Of a DNA stretch of 64,000 nucleotides, positions 47,201 to 59,200 are shown in pieces. The notes below the pieces were generated by a model that ran no database searches, was not told where the DNA came from, and saw only the letters and a list, made by a program, of their open reading frames with translations. Source of the DNA: Pleodorina starrii (lineage: Eukaryota; Chlorophyta; Chlorophyceae; Chlamydomonadales; Volvocaceae). The stretch is from NCBI GenBank assembly GCA_030267565.1, contig BRXU01000002.1, forward strand, positions 3,161,501-3,225,500, read 5' to 3'. A program made the position numbers and the translations under genes. Numbering within the stretch: the stretch's first letter is position 1; each line of letters begins with the position of its first letter.

Positions 47201-50200
47201 GTGCTTCACCATGCGTGTGTGTTGGCTGCCCCCCTCCCCACACACAGGTGCGACTCAACCTTCTGTCTACGCTGCTGGACGAGGCTTACGGCCACCTGCA
47301 CGGCACGTTGTGTGCGGGGGTGCTTGGTCGCAAGCTCTTCACGCTGCCCTTCCACCGGGGGGTGGAGCTGACGGGGGAGCGGGTGAAGGCCATGCGGGCG
47401 AGCATGGAGCACTGCAAACAGGTGCGTGGGCGGGGTCGCAGAAAGAGCAAGGGCTCCTGCGCGGGTTTTTAGAAGGGATTATATCACCGCGGCCGAACAG
47501 GGCAGCCGACTGTGCCCACACCGCGAGTTGGGCGTTGCAAGGTTGCTCCCAATGCTCCCCTGCAGCAGCAGACGATGTTGCTGTGGTTGTTCTGGGTGTT
47601 CAATATAGTTCGATGCAGGCTCTCGGCAGCGAAGAGCCAGCGACCTGCAGCATCAATTGTTTCTCGATAAATGCATCCTACCGTGTTATAGCGCCTTCCT
47701 CGCATGTCTTGAAAATGTCATCTAATACGTTTTAAATTTTATATCGCGGATGGCCTCGTCCTCAGGAGGGCGGGCTGCTGCTGGTGGCTCCGGAGCACCG
47801 CCTGTCGCTGCAGCTCAAGAGGCTGGAGCTGGGGGTAGGACAACAGAAGCAGGATGACGAGACGGCGGACATCTGTACGGCGCTGGACCACCTGGCGGCA
47901 ATGCCGTACCTGGATCTTCTGGACGAGAGCGACGAGCTGCTGCACCACAGGTGGGTCGCCGCGGGTACGGTGCCGCTTTCCACGCCGTGAAAGAAGAAGT
48001 GGAACTCCGTTTCTCTCTCGGGGAGACCCGCGGAGGCGGTGGACGGGCCACCAGGGGCCGTTCACCACATTCCTTGGATGCCGCCGTTGAGCTCGCGAAG
48101 GCGTGTGACCCGCCCGTGCTTCGCCGCAGCCGGGGCCATCCAGCCCACACTCGCTGCAGGTTGTAGACTCGTAGATTTTAGACTTGTAGATTTGTAGTCA
48201 CCCTCCTGATCAGCGCATCTGCGGAGCTTCTCTGTCATCATCTCACTACCGGTAACCCAAAGTCCTGCGTTTTTTAGCCGTTTTGAGCCGACGCCCTCAC
48301 TCGGCAACCTGCACCGGCCCACCCACACACCCACCCGCTCCACCCTTGCAGGCTGCAGCTCATCTACGCGTGCGGTGCCCCCACCGCCCTGCCCGGGCTC
48401 CAGGAGCGGACCACCGTCATGCAGGCCCTGCTGCACACCGCCTCGCGACTCGCTACCACCGCCCCCGCCTACGACTCCCCTGCCGAAGCCGCTGCCGCCC
48501 GCAGCAGCCGCCGCCCTGCCCAGCAGCAGATGCAGGCGCTGCTGCCCGCTGGTGCCGCAGTGCTGGAGCCCCCTGCGGACCGATCCCCGGGCGCCTTCTG
48601 TGGGCTGCGGCTGCTGCCTGGCGAGGCGCTGGAGGGGCGGCTGCGGGCGCTGCACTGGCGGCTTGCAGAGGAGCTCATGTACGATCCGCCGTACGAGCTG
48701 AGGTGGCTCAAGCAGCATCCACTCAAGGTGCGTGCTCAGAAAACTACTGCTGCACCATATCTCTGCACTGTGCTAATCCGACACCACCGCTGCCATCGCC
48801 ATCGCCATCGCCATCGCCACAGCAGCGGTAACATGTACTGCAACAGCTCTCGCATCCGCCTGCATGCGCCTTGCTTCCTTAACCGCCCAATTCGTCAAGT
48901 GCCCGCAGCGCAACCTCTTAGATCTCTCCGTCTTCCGCCCGCCCGCCCGCTTGTCCGTCCTTTGCCGGGCAGGACCGCATCCTGAAATGTGTCACCGACG
49001 AGGCCATCTCGGCTGAGGAGGCGCTGGGGCCCGGGGCGCGGGGTCCGCAGCCCCACCAGCTGACGGACGACCAGTGGGCGGCGGTGCTGGCACTGCGGGG
49101 GCTGCTGGGCTGCAACCTGCTGCAGCACTGCTTGCAGAAACGCCACCGAGTCGACTTCGGCGTCAACAGGTGAGTCAACAGGTGGCAGCCGGGGCTCCGT
49201 CACCCATTGAAAGGAAACCGTGGCTGTTGAGGTCAGTATGGACGCAATATGCCGGTGAGTGTGCAGCAGCACATGCGTCCTCAGTGTTCTGTAGGTGTAT
49301 GCCCCTCCTTGCGCAGCTGACCCCTGCCCCTGCCAGCTTCTTGCCCCCACCTCCGCTACACGGGCTGCCACGTGTGCTCCCGGGTGTGTGTGCACCCGCA
49401 GGAACGCCGGCGCCCGCAAGCGCATGGCGGTGCCGTACCGAGCCGCGCACACCCCCTCGGAGCGCAGCGAGTTCGCACAGCCCGACGTGGCGCTGTTGCT
49501 GACTAATCTGTCGTACTACTACGACGGCCTGTCGCGCGAAGAATTCCGCGCCGCGCTGACGACGCTGATGGGAATGGGACTCAGCGCGCAGCGGGACTTC
49601 TACGAGGGGTGGCTGCGGCTTGCGGCAAACGGTATACCACCCGGTAAGTGACAATCTGTTGTCGGGGAACTTGTTGGGCAACTTGTTGACCTGCACCCGT
49701 TCCCCGCAGAAATTCACGGCATGCCGGCTAGCTAGACTGCCAGCAGTGTGAGGGTATGTAGTTGAGTGTCAGCACAACACGCATATCCCCCACCTTCCCT
49801 TCTGCCACTGCCGCCGCCCCCGCCGCCAGATGAGCTGAGCAAGTTTGACGACGTGTCCAAGATTGACACCAGCAACGGTCCCCAAATCGAGACCATGTGG
49901 CGCCATTTGCGCCACAACAGGGCCGTCGTGAATTTCTGGCTCAACCACCGGGTGTACCCCACCGAGACGCGCCAGTACCCGCAGCGCCTTGCCTCCAGCG
50001 CCTGGCACCTGGCGGACAACTCGCGGCGCCAGGTGGTGGGCTTCTCGGGCACCAACGACAACCACCGCCTGCTGCCGCTGCAAGTGGCCCAAGCGGACAT
50101 CCCCGACCGAGGCCTGCGAGCCACCAACGGCAAGATGCTGTCTGTGATCGGCCAGCACACGCTGGGCTTCACAACTCTGGACCCGCACACGGTCAGTTGA

Positions 50201-52238
50201 GAAGTAGGGGGTGCTTCTTTGCACGCTGGGATAGGCCGGCCCGGGGTTGGAGGGGTGTCCTGCCATGCGGCTTGCACGGCTGCTACGTGCGTCTTACTTA
50301 GGAGAGAAGCGGAAACGGAAGCGGGGTGGCGAGGGGTTTCACATGACAGGAGTACACAGAGATCTTCCAACGACCTCAGAAGGCACGTTCATAGTTGCTT
50401 CAACACATACACAGTGCGGGTGCTCTTTGGGCGGCCTTTCTGACGACGCGTCGTGCACCCCTTGGCCACGTGTTCCTACTTGCCCAGGGCGATGGAGGTG
50501 ACGGGCGACCCCTGTGGCGAGTGCTTCTCGACACGGCGCTGGTTGAGGGGGTGGATGCGCTGTTGGACTGCGGGGCGCTGCTGGCGGGGGCGAGCAACAG
50601 GTGCGTAGGAGCGGGGGAGCTGCGTTGCGCTGCCAAGGCGCCAACAGTGCATGACTCATCCAACACACTCTGCCCTGACCTGTCCTTCCCGCACACAGGC
50701 ATGCAGCCGAGTACTTGCGCCAGCAGCTGGCGAGCCGGGGCGACACCACCGCACGCTTCCAGGGCGTAACCTATTTCGATGAGGCCGAGCGCAGCTGGGT
50801 GGTGTGCGACCTGCGCGGCCGCCGCCTGCCGCGCCACGCCTCGCCCATCGCCGAGCGCGACACGTTCGTCATCTACGACGATGCGCGCTGCCGTGGCGCC
50901 GACCTGCAGCTGCGGCAGAGTGCGGTGGGACTGCTCACCCTGGGCCCCGGCGCCTGCAAGGACAAGGTCATGCAGGCCGCGGGTCGGCTGCGGCAGCTGG
51001 GTCGCGGCCAGCGGCTGCACTTCACCGCGGCGGGGGACGTCACGGACAAGATCCTCCGACTGCGAGCCGCTGCAGCGGTGTCGTCATCGTCATCGTCGTC
51101 ATCCGCACCGAGCCCGGTGGACGTGCTGCGGTGGGTGATGAGCAACACGGTGGAGGCCACACAGCGCGGCGTGGTGCCCTGGGCCTCACAGGGGCTGCAC
51201 TTCGCCGCAACACGCGCTGCGCCGCCGGAGCGCGCGCTGCAAGACGAGGTACTGCAGCTGTACGATCTGTACGGCGGCAGCATGGCGGAGCAGCCCGCCG
51301 CGGAGCTGGTGAAAACGCGCGCGCAGCACGTGCGACTGCTTCTGCTGCACGAGCAGCATCTGGTCGACGGCGGCAGCGTGGGTCATGCGGAGGTGGAGCT
51401 TGTGGAGCGGATCCAGACGCAGGCTGCGGAGGTCGGCAGCGGCCACAACGTGGTCGCCGGCGCCGGTGCGGGTGACGAGGAGTGCGAGCGAGAGCTGGAG
51501 CAGGAAGAGGAGGAGGAGCAGGAGGTGGAGAGGCAGGTGCCGCGAGTGGTGGCGGCGTCGGAACGGGACTGGGACTATGCCAGCGTGCTGGGGGCGGGCT
51601 CCACTCGTGAGCTGAGCGTCGGTGCGCGTGTGGTGCCCCTGGCCGACGCGGCGGTGTTGGCGCTTCAGCCTGAAAGCCTGCATACCATTGCCTGGTCAAC
51701 CGGGGTGCTGTGCAGCCACAACTTCTTGCATGCCATCGCCTCACTGCCGCCCGGCGGCCCGCTGAATGAGTACCTGCGGCCCGTGGGCGCGCTGGTGCTG
51801 TTTCGGAGCGGTGAGGTGCTGCTGGTTTCGGAGCGGGAGGCGGACCAGCTGCAGGCGCGGATCTGGGACGGTGCCAGGAGGAGCGGCGCCGCCGCCAGCG
51901 CTGCCGACGCGCCGCTGCTGGTCGACCTGTGCTTCGCGCGCCAAGCATTCGTGAGCGGAAGCGCTCCGGTGTTGGCGTTGCCACTGACGGCTGCTGGGGG
52001 CGGTGGCGATGGCATTGCGGTGGCGTGGTCGCGGGCGATGCAGCAGCTGGGCCCGACGCAGTTGGCTTCGGTACAGCTATTCAACGGGGAGGCGAGCTAC
52101 GGCAGTGAGGCGCTGCGGGAGGCGCTGCGGGCGCTGGTGTGGCGGCGGCGGGAGGATGTGGAGGTGCTGGTGGGGATGCGGGGGAAGCTGGCGCTGCTGC
52201 CGCGCAGCGACCTGGAGAGGGCGTGTGAGGACCCGTGA
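38202..52238 (+). CDS. Giant DUF3638/DUF3645-family protein with helicase-like ATPase motifs, about 3255 aa
   Basis: Seventeen exons: 38202-38396, 38644-38951, 39386-39779, 40181-42236, 42431-43676, 43895-44744, 45044-46024, 46252-46584, 46869-47084, 47248-47421, 47766-47950, 48352-48727, 48973-49169, 49402-49643, 49830-50191, 50488-50600 and 50699-52238. They sum to 3256 codons. The first about 2100 residues are large helical blocks with acidic and Gln-rich inserts. DUF3638 contains LNMGEGKTRVILPML (GEGKT at 2172-2176) and LLDESDELLHH (DESDE at 2304-2308). DUF3645 follows with VPYRAAHTPSERSEF and LSYYYDGLS (about 2510-2545). Then come GFSGTNDN (about 2655) and RCRGADL...AGRLRQLGRGQ (about 2806-2847). 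The family occurs in fungi, oomycetes and algae and is often labelled ubiquitinyl hydrolase in databases, but its function is essentially unknown. The motif order (GxGKT, DExDE, GRxRQxGRGQ) resembles SF2/SecA-type ATPases. The 43895 acceptor is the weakest junction. Confidence 0.9.
39141..39213 (+). repeat. Organelle-style palindromic repeat in intron 2 of the giant gene
   Basis: cgcgaagcgccttcgggggacggagcccccc contains two small hairpins (GCG/CGC and GGGGG/CCCCC) and is followed by another G-run/C-run and by gcccaaaaatcatt. The style resembles short dispersed repeats of volvocine organelle genomes, and the tail resembles that of the palindrome at 35679-35719. No organelle gene fragment is present. 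Confidence 0.45.
40048..40101 (+). repeat. Tandem duplication in intron 3 of the giant gene
   Basis: The 23-nt block ggaggttgtgagcttccctt... occurs at 40048 and 40079, i.e. once repeated at about 30-nt spacing, just upstream of the exon 4 acceptor at 40180. Confidence 0.85.
48792..48819 (+). repeat. (GCCATC)n microsatellite in an intron of the giant gene
   Basis: Four and two-thirds copies of GCCATC, in the intron between exons 12 and 13. Confidence 0.9.
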
Positions 52239-53296
52239 GGGGGCACGAGATGAGGGGGCTGCCGGCCGCTGTGGCGCGTTGCTGGGTTACCCTATTATTT
52301 GACAGTTGATGCTTTCCTGCCGTTGAAGAGTGTGCGTGCCTGCGCTTTTCGTCTGCAGTGCATGCCATAGGTTGCAGTATGCCGCAGCAGCGCGGGTGAG
52401 GAGAGCGGCGATTGCCATTTGCGCCCGGCACGGTGCGGCTGAGCGGTGGCTGCACAGCCGCGCCACGACGCTGCCAGACTGGAGTACGGTAGTCTGTTGC
52501 CCTAGCCACTCATGAGCAAGGACTGGTTTCACTTGTTGACGCAATTAGAACTGCTCATCTGTCTTTGGGAGTTGTCGGTACGACATGAGCATATACTAAA
52601 CTCTCGTTCATTGACATTGTAAACATGTTGTGTTTACGGCAACGAAGCGCGGCGCACGAGTGAAGCCTTCTCCTTCCCTCGAATCGTATCGCCGGCCAGA
52701 ATTCAATCGCACACAGCCGTCGAGACTGCAACCCGCACCCCACTGCGCGTTCTACACAAGAGGCATCCGAGTACCCTGCTCCTTGTACCCGTCCCTACGA
52801 CACCCCTCCAGCCCCCCCCCCAACACACATACACACAGCTTGCAACACCTGCCCCTGCACACGAAGAAGAAAAGAGTAGCCCTGACTGGATATTTGTCTT
52901 GTGCCCCTCGAGGGCCTGAAGCCGTCTGCGTGCCGTTGCAAAGCCTCCTCAAAACCTACCCGTATACTGCGCACTACGGTAATACCCTACAGCGGATCCG
53001 CGATTTCTACGCCCTCGACAGGGAAGCGAATGGCAAGTCTTACCGTACTGCAGCAATCCAGACCCGTAACCTACTTCCTGCAAAAACGGAGCATCCGTCA
53101 CCTAAAGAGGTCCACCTCCGAGCTGACTGCACGCCGGCCCACTGCACAGACTGCACTTATTGAAGGCCGGAAGCCCGGAACCTGCGCTACTCTGCACTCC
53201 TCCCAACCCTCGCGTTTCAGCGACCCGTCCGCGCGTTTAAATGACTCGGCCCAACTTCATCTAACTGACATCCTGCTGCGACTACTGCTGCTGCGA
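52239..53296. other. Convergent 3' UTR region between giant gene and RS-domain gene
   Basis: The giant gene's TGTAA is at 52618-52622 (380 nt 3' UTR). The rest up to 53296 is the downstream flank of the minus-strand RS-domain gene. No TTACA (minus-strand TGTAA) was found, so its polyadenylation signal is unclear. The ORF at 52630-53163 has no coding character. Confidence 0.5.
52618..52622 (+). terminator. TGTAA polyadenylation signal, giant DUF3638 gene
   Basis: TGTAA in gacattgtaaacatg, 380 nt after the TGA at 52236-52238. Confidence 0.6.
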
Positions 53297-56200
53297 CTAC
53301 TGCTGTTGCTGCTGCCTCTGCTGCTGCTGCTGCTGCTCTGCGTCACGCTGCTGCTCCCGCTCGACCACCTTCATAATGAACTTGCTGATCTGCGCGGAGC
53401 GGGGGTGCGTTGAGGGAGCGGACGACTGCTGGAACGGTACTCTTTTGGGAATGATTGAGGAGGCGGCAAAGACGGCAGCGCGAACACCTGCGGCACCTCC
53501 CCACGCGAAACACACGCCGCCGCCGCCCGACGCACGGCTCCGCAACACACTCACCCACCCACCCACCCACCCACCTGCGCACACCGGTGCAGCGCCCACA
53601 GCCCAAGCACCCCTAAGCAGCGGCCATCCCAAGCGCCCTGCCCCTCCCCCCACAGCGGCGCCCCTCCCCCGCTTGCACCGCACGCCGCCTCCCCACCTGC
53701 GCGTGCTCCTTCACCAGGAAGTCCGCCGCCGTGTCGTCCGGGTGGGCCGACAGCAGCTTCTCGGTGGTCTTGGCGGCCGCCCGCTTGTAGGCGTCCTTGC
53801 TCAGCAGACTCGCCCGGTACAGAGGCTCCAGGGTGGCGTGCACGAAGGCCAGGACCTGGGGCGGGGCGGCGGGTGGGAGGCGTCGCCATAGTCGGAGGCG
53901 GGAGTGGCACTGCGGTCTGTCGTGGTCCCTCCCTCACTCCCTCACGCCCGTCTCTCCCTTCCCCCGCTCCGTCCTTCCTTCCTCAGGGAACGGAAGCATA
54001 CGGAAGCATGAGACCCACCTGCTGCCGCAGCTTCTGGCGCGGTTCCGTCTGCTCCCACTCCTCCTGGCACATGCTGCCGCGGGCCACCGGCTGTGGCTGC
54101 TGCTGTGGGGCGGCTTCGGTACATGGGACAGAGCCGCTGCCACCACCTGACACCGATGGAGGCCTCGCCCGGCTGGCGTCCCCGCCGCCCGAGCCCCTCG
54201 GCTCCAGCCCCCTCGCCCGGCTTCGGCTTCGGCTCCGCTTGCGGCTTCGGCTTCGGCTTCGGCTGCGTTTGTCCCTCCCTCGGTGCTCCAGGCGACCCGG
54301 GTCCCTGTCCCGACCCGAGCCGTCGGGCCTCTTGCCGCCGCCGCTGCTGCCGCCGGCCCCCTCGCCGCCGCTCCCATCACCACCAGACGCCTCTCCCCGC
54401 CGCTGCCGCTTCGCGTCACGACTGCCACTGGCGCCGTCAGCGTCACCTGCCGCGGCTGCCGGGCTGGTCGCAGCTGCTGCCACGCCGCCGGAAGGCGCTG
54501 CGCTGGGACCTAGCGCGCTCGCGCCGGCGGCCGCCGCCGCCGCAGCGTCGCCGCCGCCACCGCTGCCGCCGGCAACATCTGCAGTACCTGGCGCGCCAAT
54601 GGTCTGCTGTGGCGGCGCCGGACGGGGGCTCGGCGCCGAGGCAGCGCCGCCGTCCGCAAGCTCGGCTGGTGCCGCGGCGCTCGGAGGAGCCGGTGACACG
54701 TGCAGCAACTGAGGCTTCGGGGATGGCTCCGCCGTCGGCTTTTCCCTGCCCGACATGTCCTCGCCAGATTCAGTGTCGGAGCCAAACAGGTCCTCGTACG
54801 GCGCATCAGGCGCGCCGCCGTCGTCATCATCGCCGCCGGCCCCGGCGGCGCCCGCTGGCGGCGCCGCCGCCGCTGCTGCACCCGCCGCTGCCGCGGCAGC
54901 ACGGATGGCCGCTATCGAATCGGCACGCGGGGCCGCCTTCTCCGTGCATGCATCCGCGTGTCCAGAAACGGCCGCTAGTGAAACGATAGCGGCGGCGGAG
55001 GCGGAGACAGCGGCCGCGGCCGCGGCCGCGGCTGTCATACCACCAGCGGCTCCCTGCGGCGGCCGTCCATCCTCACCGTCTTCCGAGTCGCTGCTAGCAA
55101 ACAGTTCATCCACCGCCGCATCCTCCGGCTTGGCGTCGCCTGCGGCAGCCGCCCCGCATGCGCCCCTGCCGCCTTGGCGCCCTGCGGCGGCGGCGGCGGT
55201 GGCGGCGGCGGTGCCGCCCGGTTTCGGCAACCCCGCCGGCGCGGCACGCGCCACCGGCTTCGCCGCACCCGCGGCCGCTACCGCGCTGCGCTTCGCCGCC
55301 GGCGCCGCCGCCGGCGTGGACGGCCCAGCCGCGAGGTCAGCGGAGGCCGACCGGCGCTTGGTGCCCGGCATGATCGCCGCTCCGCCGCCAGCGCCGGTGG
55401 CAGCCGATGCGGCGGAAGCAGACGCCGCCCTGGGCCTCTGCAGCTGCGGTGCCGCCGCTGCCGCTGCCGGGGCCGCCGCCGCCGCGGCTCCGCCTGCTGC
55501 CGGCGCCTTGCCCTTCCCGCCGATTCCGTACTTTCTTCTGAGCGCCTGTACCAGCTCCTCGGGAATCTGCAGCCGCTCGGGCTCGGCCTTGGTCTGCGGG
55601 CAAGTGCAGCCCAAGCCCCGGGGTCGGACATTGAACACGAACACGGACACTGAACACTGACCACGGTTGCGGGAGAAGATCCGCCCTCACGGCGTGGTAT
55701 GGCGCCAAAGTTTAAACCGTTAAGTGTATCCGTACGCCAGTACTACCTACCTTCCTAAACAGCAGCTCGTAGTTCATCTTGGAGGTGACCTGCTTGTAGA
55801 GGGTCGTCTCGTGCTGGGACGCGGCCGCCACGGCGGCTTTGCGCAGCTCGGGCTCGGTGGCCACCGCCTGAGGGGCGGGAGGACAGGGGGGGCAGGGGCG
55901 GGAGGTCGGCAGGGAGCGGCAGGGCCGGGAGGTCGGCAGGGAGAGGCGGAGAGGCGGAGAGGGCGTCGGGTGCGATGCTCCGCGACGCCCTCGGAACATC
56001 GCTGCGCAGTGCGCACGGGTCCCGCCCCGTGGTGGCTCGGGTGCAGTGCAGACGAGAGCCGGAGCACATGGCGCATAGGCGCGGGAGCCCCTTCGCGGTG
56101 CCTGCCTCCAGTCCCCCGAGTACGGTGGACAACCCGGGAAGGAACGTGTCTCGCAGAGAGGCAGACTGCGTGGGAGAGGCGAGATGCTTTTGTGTCCTCT

Positions 56201-59200
56201 GGCCGGATGCTGGAAGCGGCGCTCTTGGAGTCTGGGCCCCGTCGAAGGTAGACCCAGCCGCCGCAAGCCGCAACGCACCTGCACGGCCCGCGCCTCCGGT
56301 ACCCTCGCCCGCTGCAGCGCGATGGCCAGGTAGCCGCCCGTCAGCGAGTGCGCGGCCTCCTGCCGCACCAGCCGCGGGATGGAGGACCGCGGGACGTACG
56401 TCACGAACACGCGCTCCGGAACCGGTACGGCATCCGCGAGCGGCTTGACGATGGAGATGAGCGCCGCGCCGGGTTCCGCTGGCGGGCGCGGGGCGCGGGT
56501 ATGGGCAGAGGGGGTAAGGTCAGGCGCAGGGCAGGGCGCTTGAGCGAGACGTCCGGTGTCGAGGCCGGGTGAGGCGTGGCATCACCGGGTAGCACTCGGC
56601 ATACCGGCATACTCGGCATACTTAGTTCGCAAGCCCAGTGCCATAAGAACAGCATGCTGTGGAAGCGCCTGTCCGGAACCGGAACCGGAAACACAGCTGT
56701 CTCAAAGGCACTTCCCCTGCCGTTCACCTCCCACCAGCCCGCTACAATCAAATGCCTTCGAGCCTGCAATCGACCCCAGCACCCCGCTACCTGCAGCCGC
56801 CGCCGGGCCGGCCTTGGGTGCCGCAGCTGCCGACACGCCCGCCGCAGCTGCTGCCGCTGCTCCCGCTGGCCTCGCCGCCTCCCGCTTCGCCACCAGTTCC
56901 GCCGCCCGCAGCACCAGAAGCCGCGCATTCATGTCGTACGTCGGCGCCGTCGCGATCTGCTGCTCCAATGCCTCCAGATCCGCATCCAGCTCCTGAAGCT
57001 CCGCCTCGCTCAAACTCCCGCCACCGCCGCCGCCCTCCGCCGGCGGCGGCTCCGGCGCCGCCGGCGCCGCTGCCGCCGCGGCGGCGGCGGCTCCGCCGCC
57101 CGCCGCCAGCTTCGCCGCCAGCGCCGCCGCGACGCTGCCCTGCGGCTTCGCCAGCACCACCGGCGCCGTGCCGCCGGCTTTGGCCCGCTGCTGCTGGCTG
57201 AGCCGCTCCTTGAGCCGCTCCCGCAGCCGCTCCTCGTCCGCCTCCTTCTGCGCCCGTGCCTGCGCCAGCCTCGCCTCCTCCGCCTCCTTGCGCTGCCGCT
57301 CCTGCTGGATGCGCTCCTGCAGCTGCTGCTGCCGCAGCTTCCGAGCCTTCTCCAGCATGGCCTGCGTAGCCGCGTCCAGCTCCGCTCGCGCCTGCGCCCT
57401 GCTGCGCCCCAGCGGCTTAGGCTCCAGCGCGTCTGGTGACTGCGACGCCGCCGCAGCCGGCGGCGGGGGCGACGGCTGTCCCTGTAAGGAGCCTGTCCTT
57501 CCCAGCCGCGGCAGCGGCTCATCCGCCGCCGCGGGCTGCACGTCTTCTTGCCCCAGCTCCTGCTGCTGGTCTTGCTCCTGTACCTGTGCAGGTGGCGCGG
57601 CGGCGTCGTTGGCGGGGGATCGCTCGCGCTCGGCCTGCTTGGCCGGCTCCTCCCTGCCCTGCTCCTTCGGCCGCTCATTTGCAGCGGCCTGCTGCTGCTG
57701 CTCCTTTGCCCGCAACAGCTGCTGCCCTCTCGCCAGCTGCGCCCGGGGCCCTTGCGGCTCCGCCTGTGCCGCCTGCTCCCTTGCCGCCTGCTCCCTCGCT
57801 GCCTGTTCCTTCGCCGCCTGCTCCCGCGCCTGCGCCTGCGCCTGTCTGCGGCGTGCCTCGATCAGTTGTATCGCAGCGACTGTCGCGCTGCACGGGCCCC
57901 GCGGCAGCGCCGCCTCCGCCTCCGCCGCCGACGGAGGCGAGCCTCCCTCCGCGTCTAACGAGCTCGCTCTCGCGGCGCCGGGTGCCTTGCCCGCGCCACG
58001 CCCTTCGCCTTCGGCCAGTGCGCCTTCAGCCGCCGCCGCCGCCGCCTCCCGCTGAGCGTCTTCATCACGTTCCTCCTCGCCGCCGCCGCCGCCGCCGTCA
58101 CCAGACCCCGGCGGCGGGCTCTCGCTGCCGTTGTCGTACTCATTGTCGTAATCTCGGGTGGGTGTGTACAACACCGACGGCGGCGGCGACCACAGCAGGT
58201 GCTGCGGGTGCTGCTTCGGACCTGTACGACGGCCCGTAGTGCGCCAACCTTCGGGCTGCGGCTGCGGCTGCGGCGGCGGCCCTGAGGACGACCTATGCCT
58301 GTGCGGCACGTAGCCGCCAGCAGCGACTGGCCCAGACTCGCCTCTGGACGGTGGGGCCGCAGGGGCGGGTGGGCGGTAAATGTACGGTGTGGGATGGCGC
58401 AGCGCCGTGTGTGCCTCAGCGTTGTCGTACGTGCCGGTAGCGTGGCCGTACTGAGGTTGCTGGGGCTGCGGAGGCGGCTGCTGATGCTGCAACGACGGGT
58501 TCGCCCTGTCGTCGTACTCGTACGGCGGATACGGCTGCTGATGCTGTAGCCGGCCGGCGCTGCCGTACGGGTTGTGCTCACTGTGTTGTGGGTATGCGTA
58601 CGGGTCGTGTCCCTGGTGGTGAGCTTGTGCATGCGGATGCTGCGGTTGCTGTGGTGGCTGCGGGTATCCGCCTTGCGCCGGCCAGGCCACTTGTACAATC
58701 TCGCCGTAGTGCGGCTGCGGGTGCGGCTGCTGCGGCTGCAACGCCACCGGGGCGGCGGCTGACCCCGTCCCGAGCAGCGCCGCCGCCGCCGGCGGCAGCG
58801 CCTCCGAGACCAGCGGCATCGTACCGCCCCCGCCGCCGCCGTACGCCACCACCTGCAGGACGCCGCCGCCGTTGGCGTTGGGCACGAACTGCACTTGCAG
58901 CTGCTGCGGTTGCGGTTGCTGCTGCAGGGGCTGCTGTTGTTGCTGTAGATGCATCTGCGCCGGAGGGCCGTATCCCGGCCCTCCCACATAGACCACCTGC
59001 TGCGGTTGAAGCTGCTGCTGCTGCGGCTGCTGTTGCGGGGGCTGCTGCTGCGCCGGCTGTTGAAAGTATGGCTGTTGCTGCGGCTGCAGCAGCAGATGAT
59101 GATGATGATGATGATGCAGGTCTCCGCTCGCCGGCCCAGCCGGCAGCAGCACCTGTGGCGCATGCGGCGGCAACGGCTGTGCGTCCGCCTGCAGCGGCGG

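Noticed and set aside
52630..53163. 177-codon + strand ORF after the giant gene
   Set aside because: No start context, no domain, and it lies past the TGTAA signal in a convergent 3' region.
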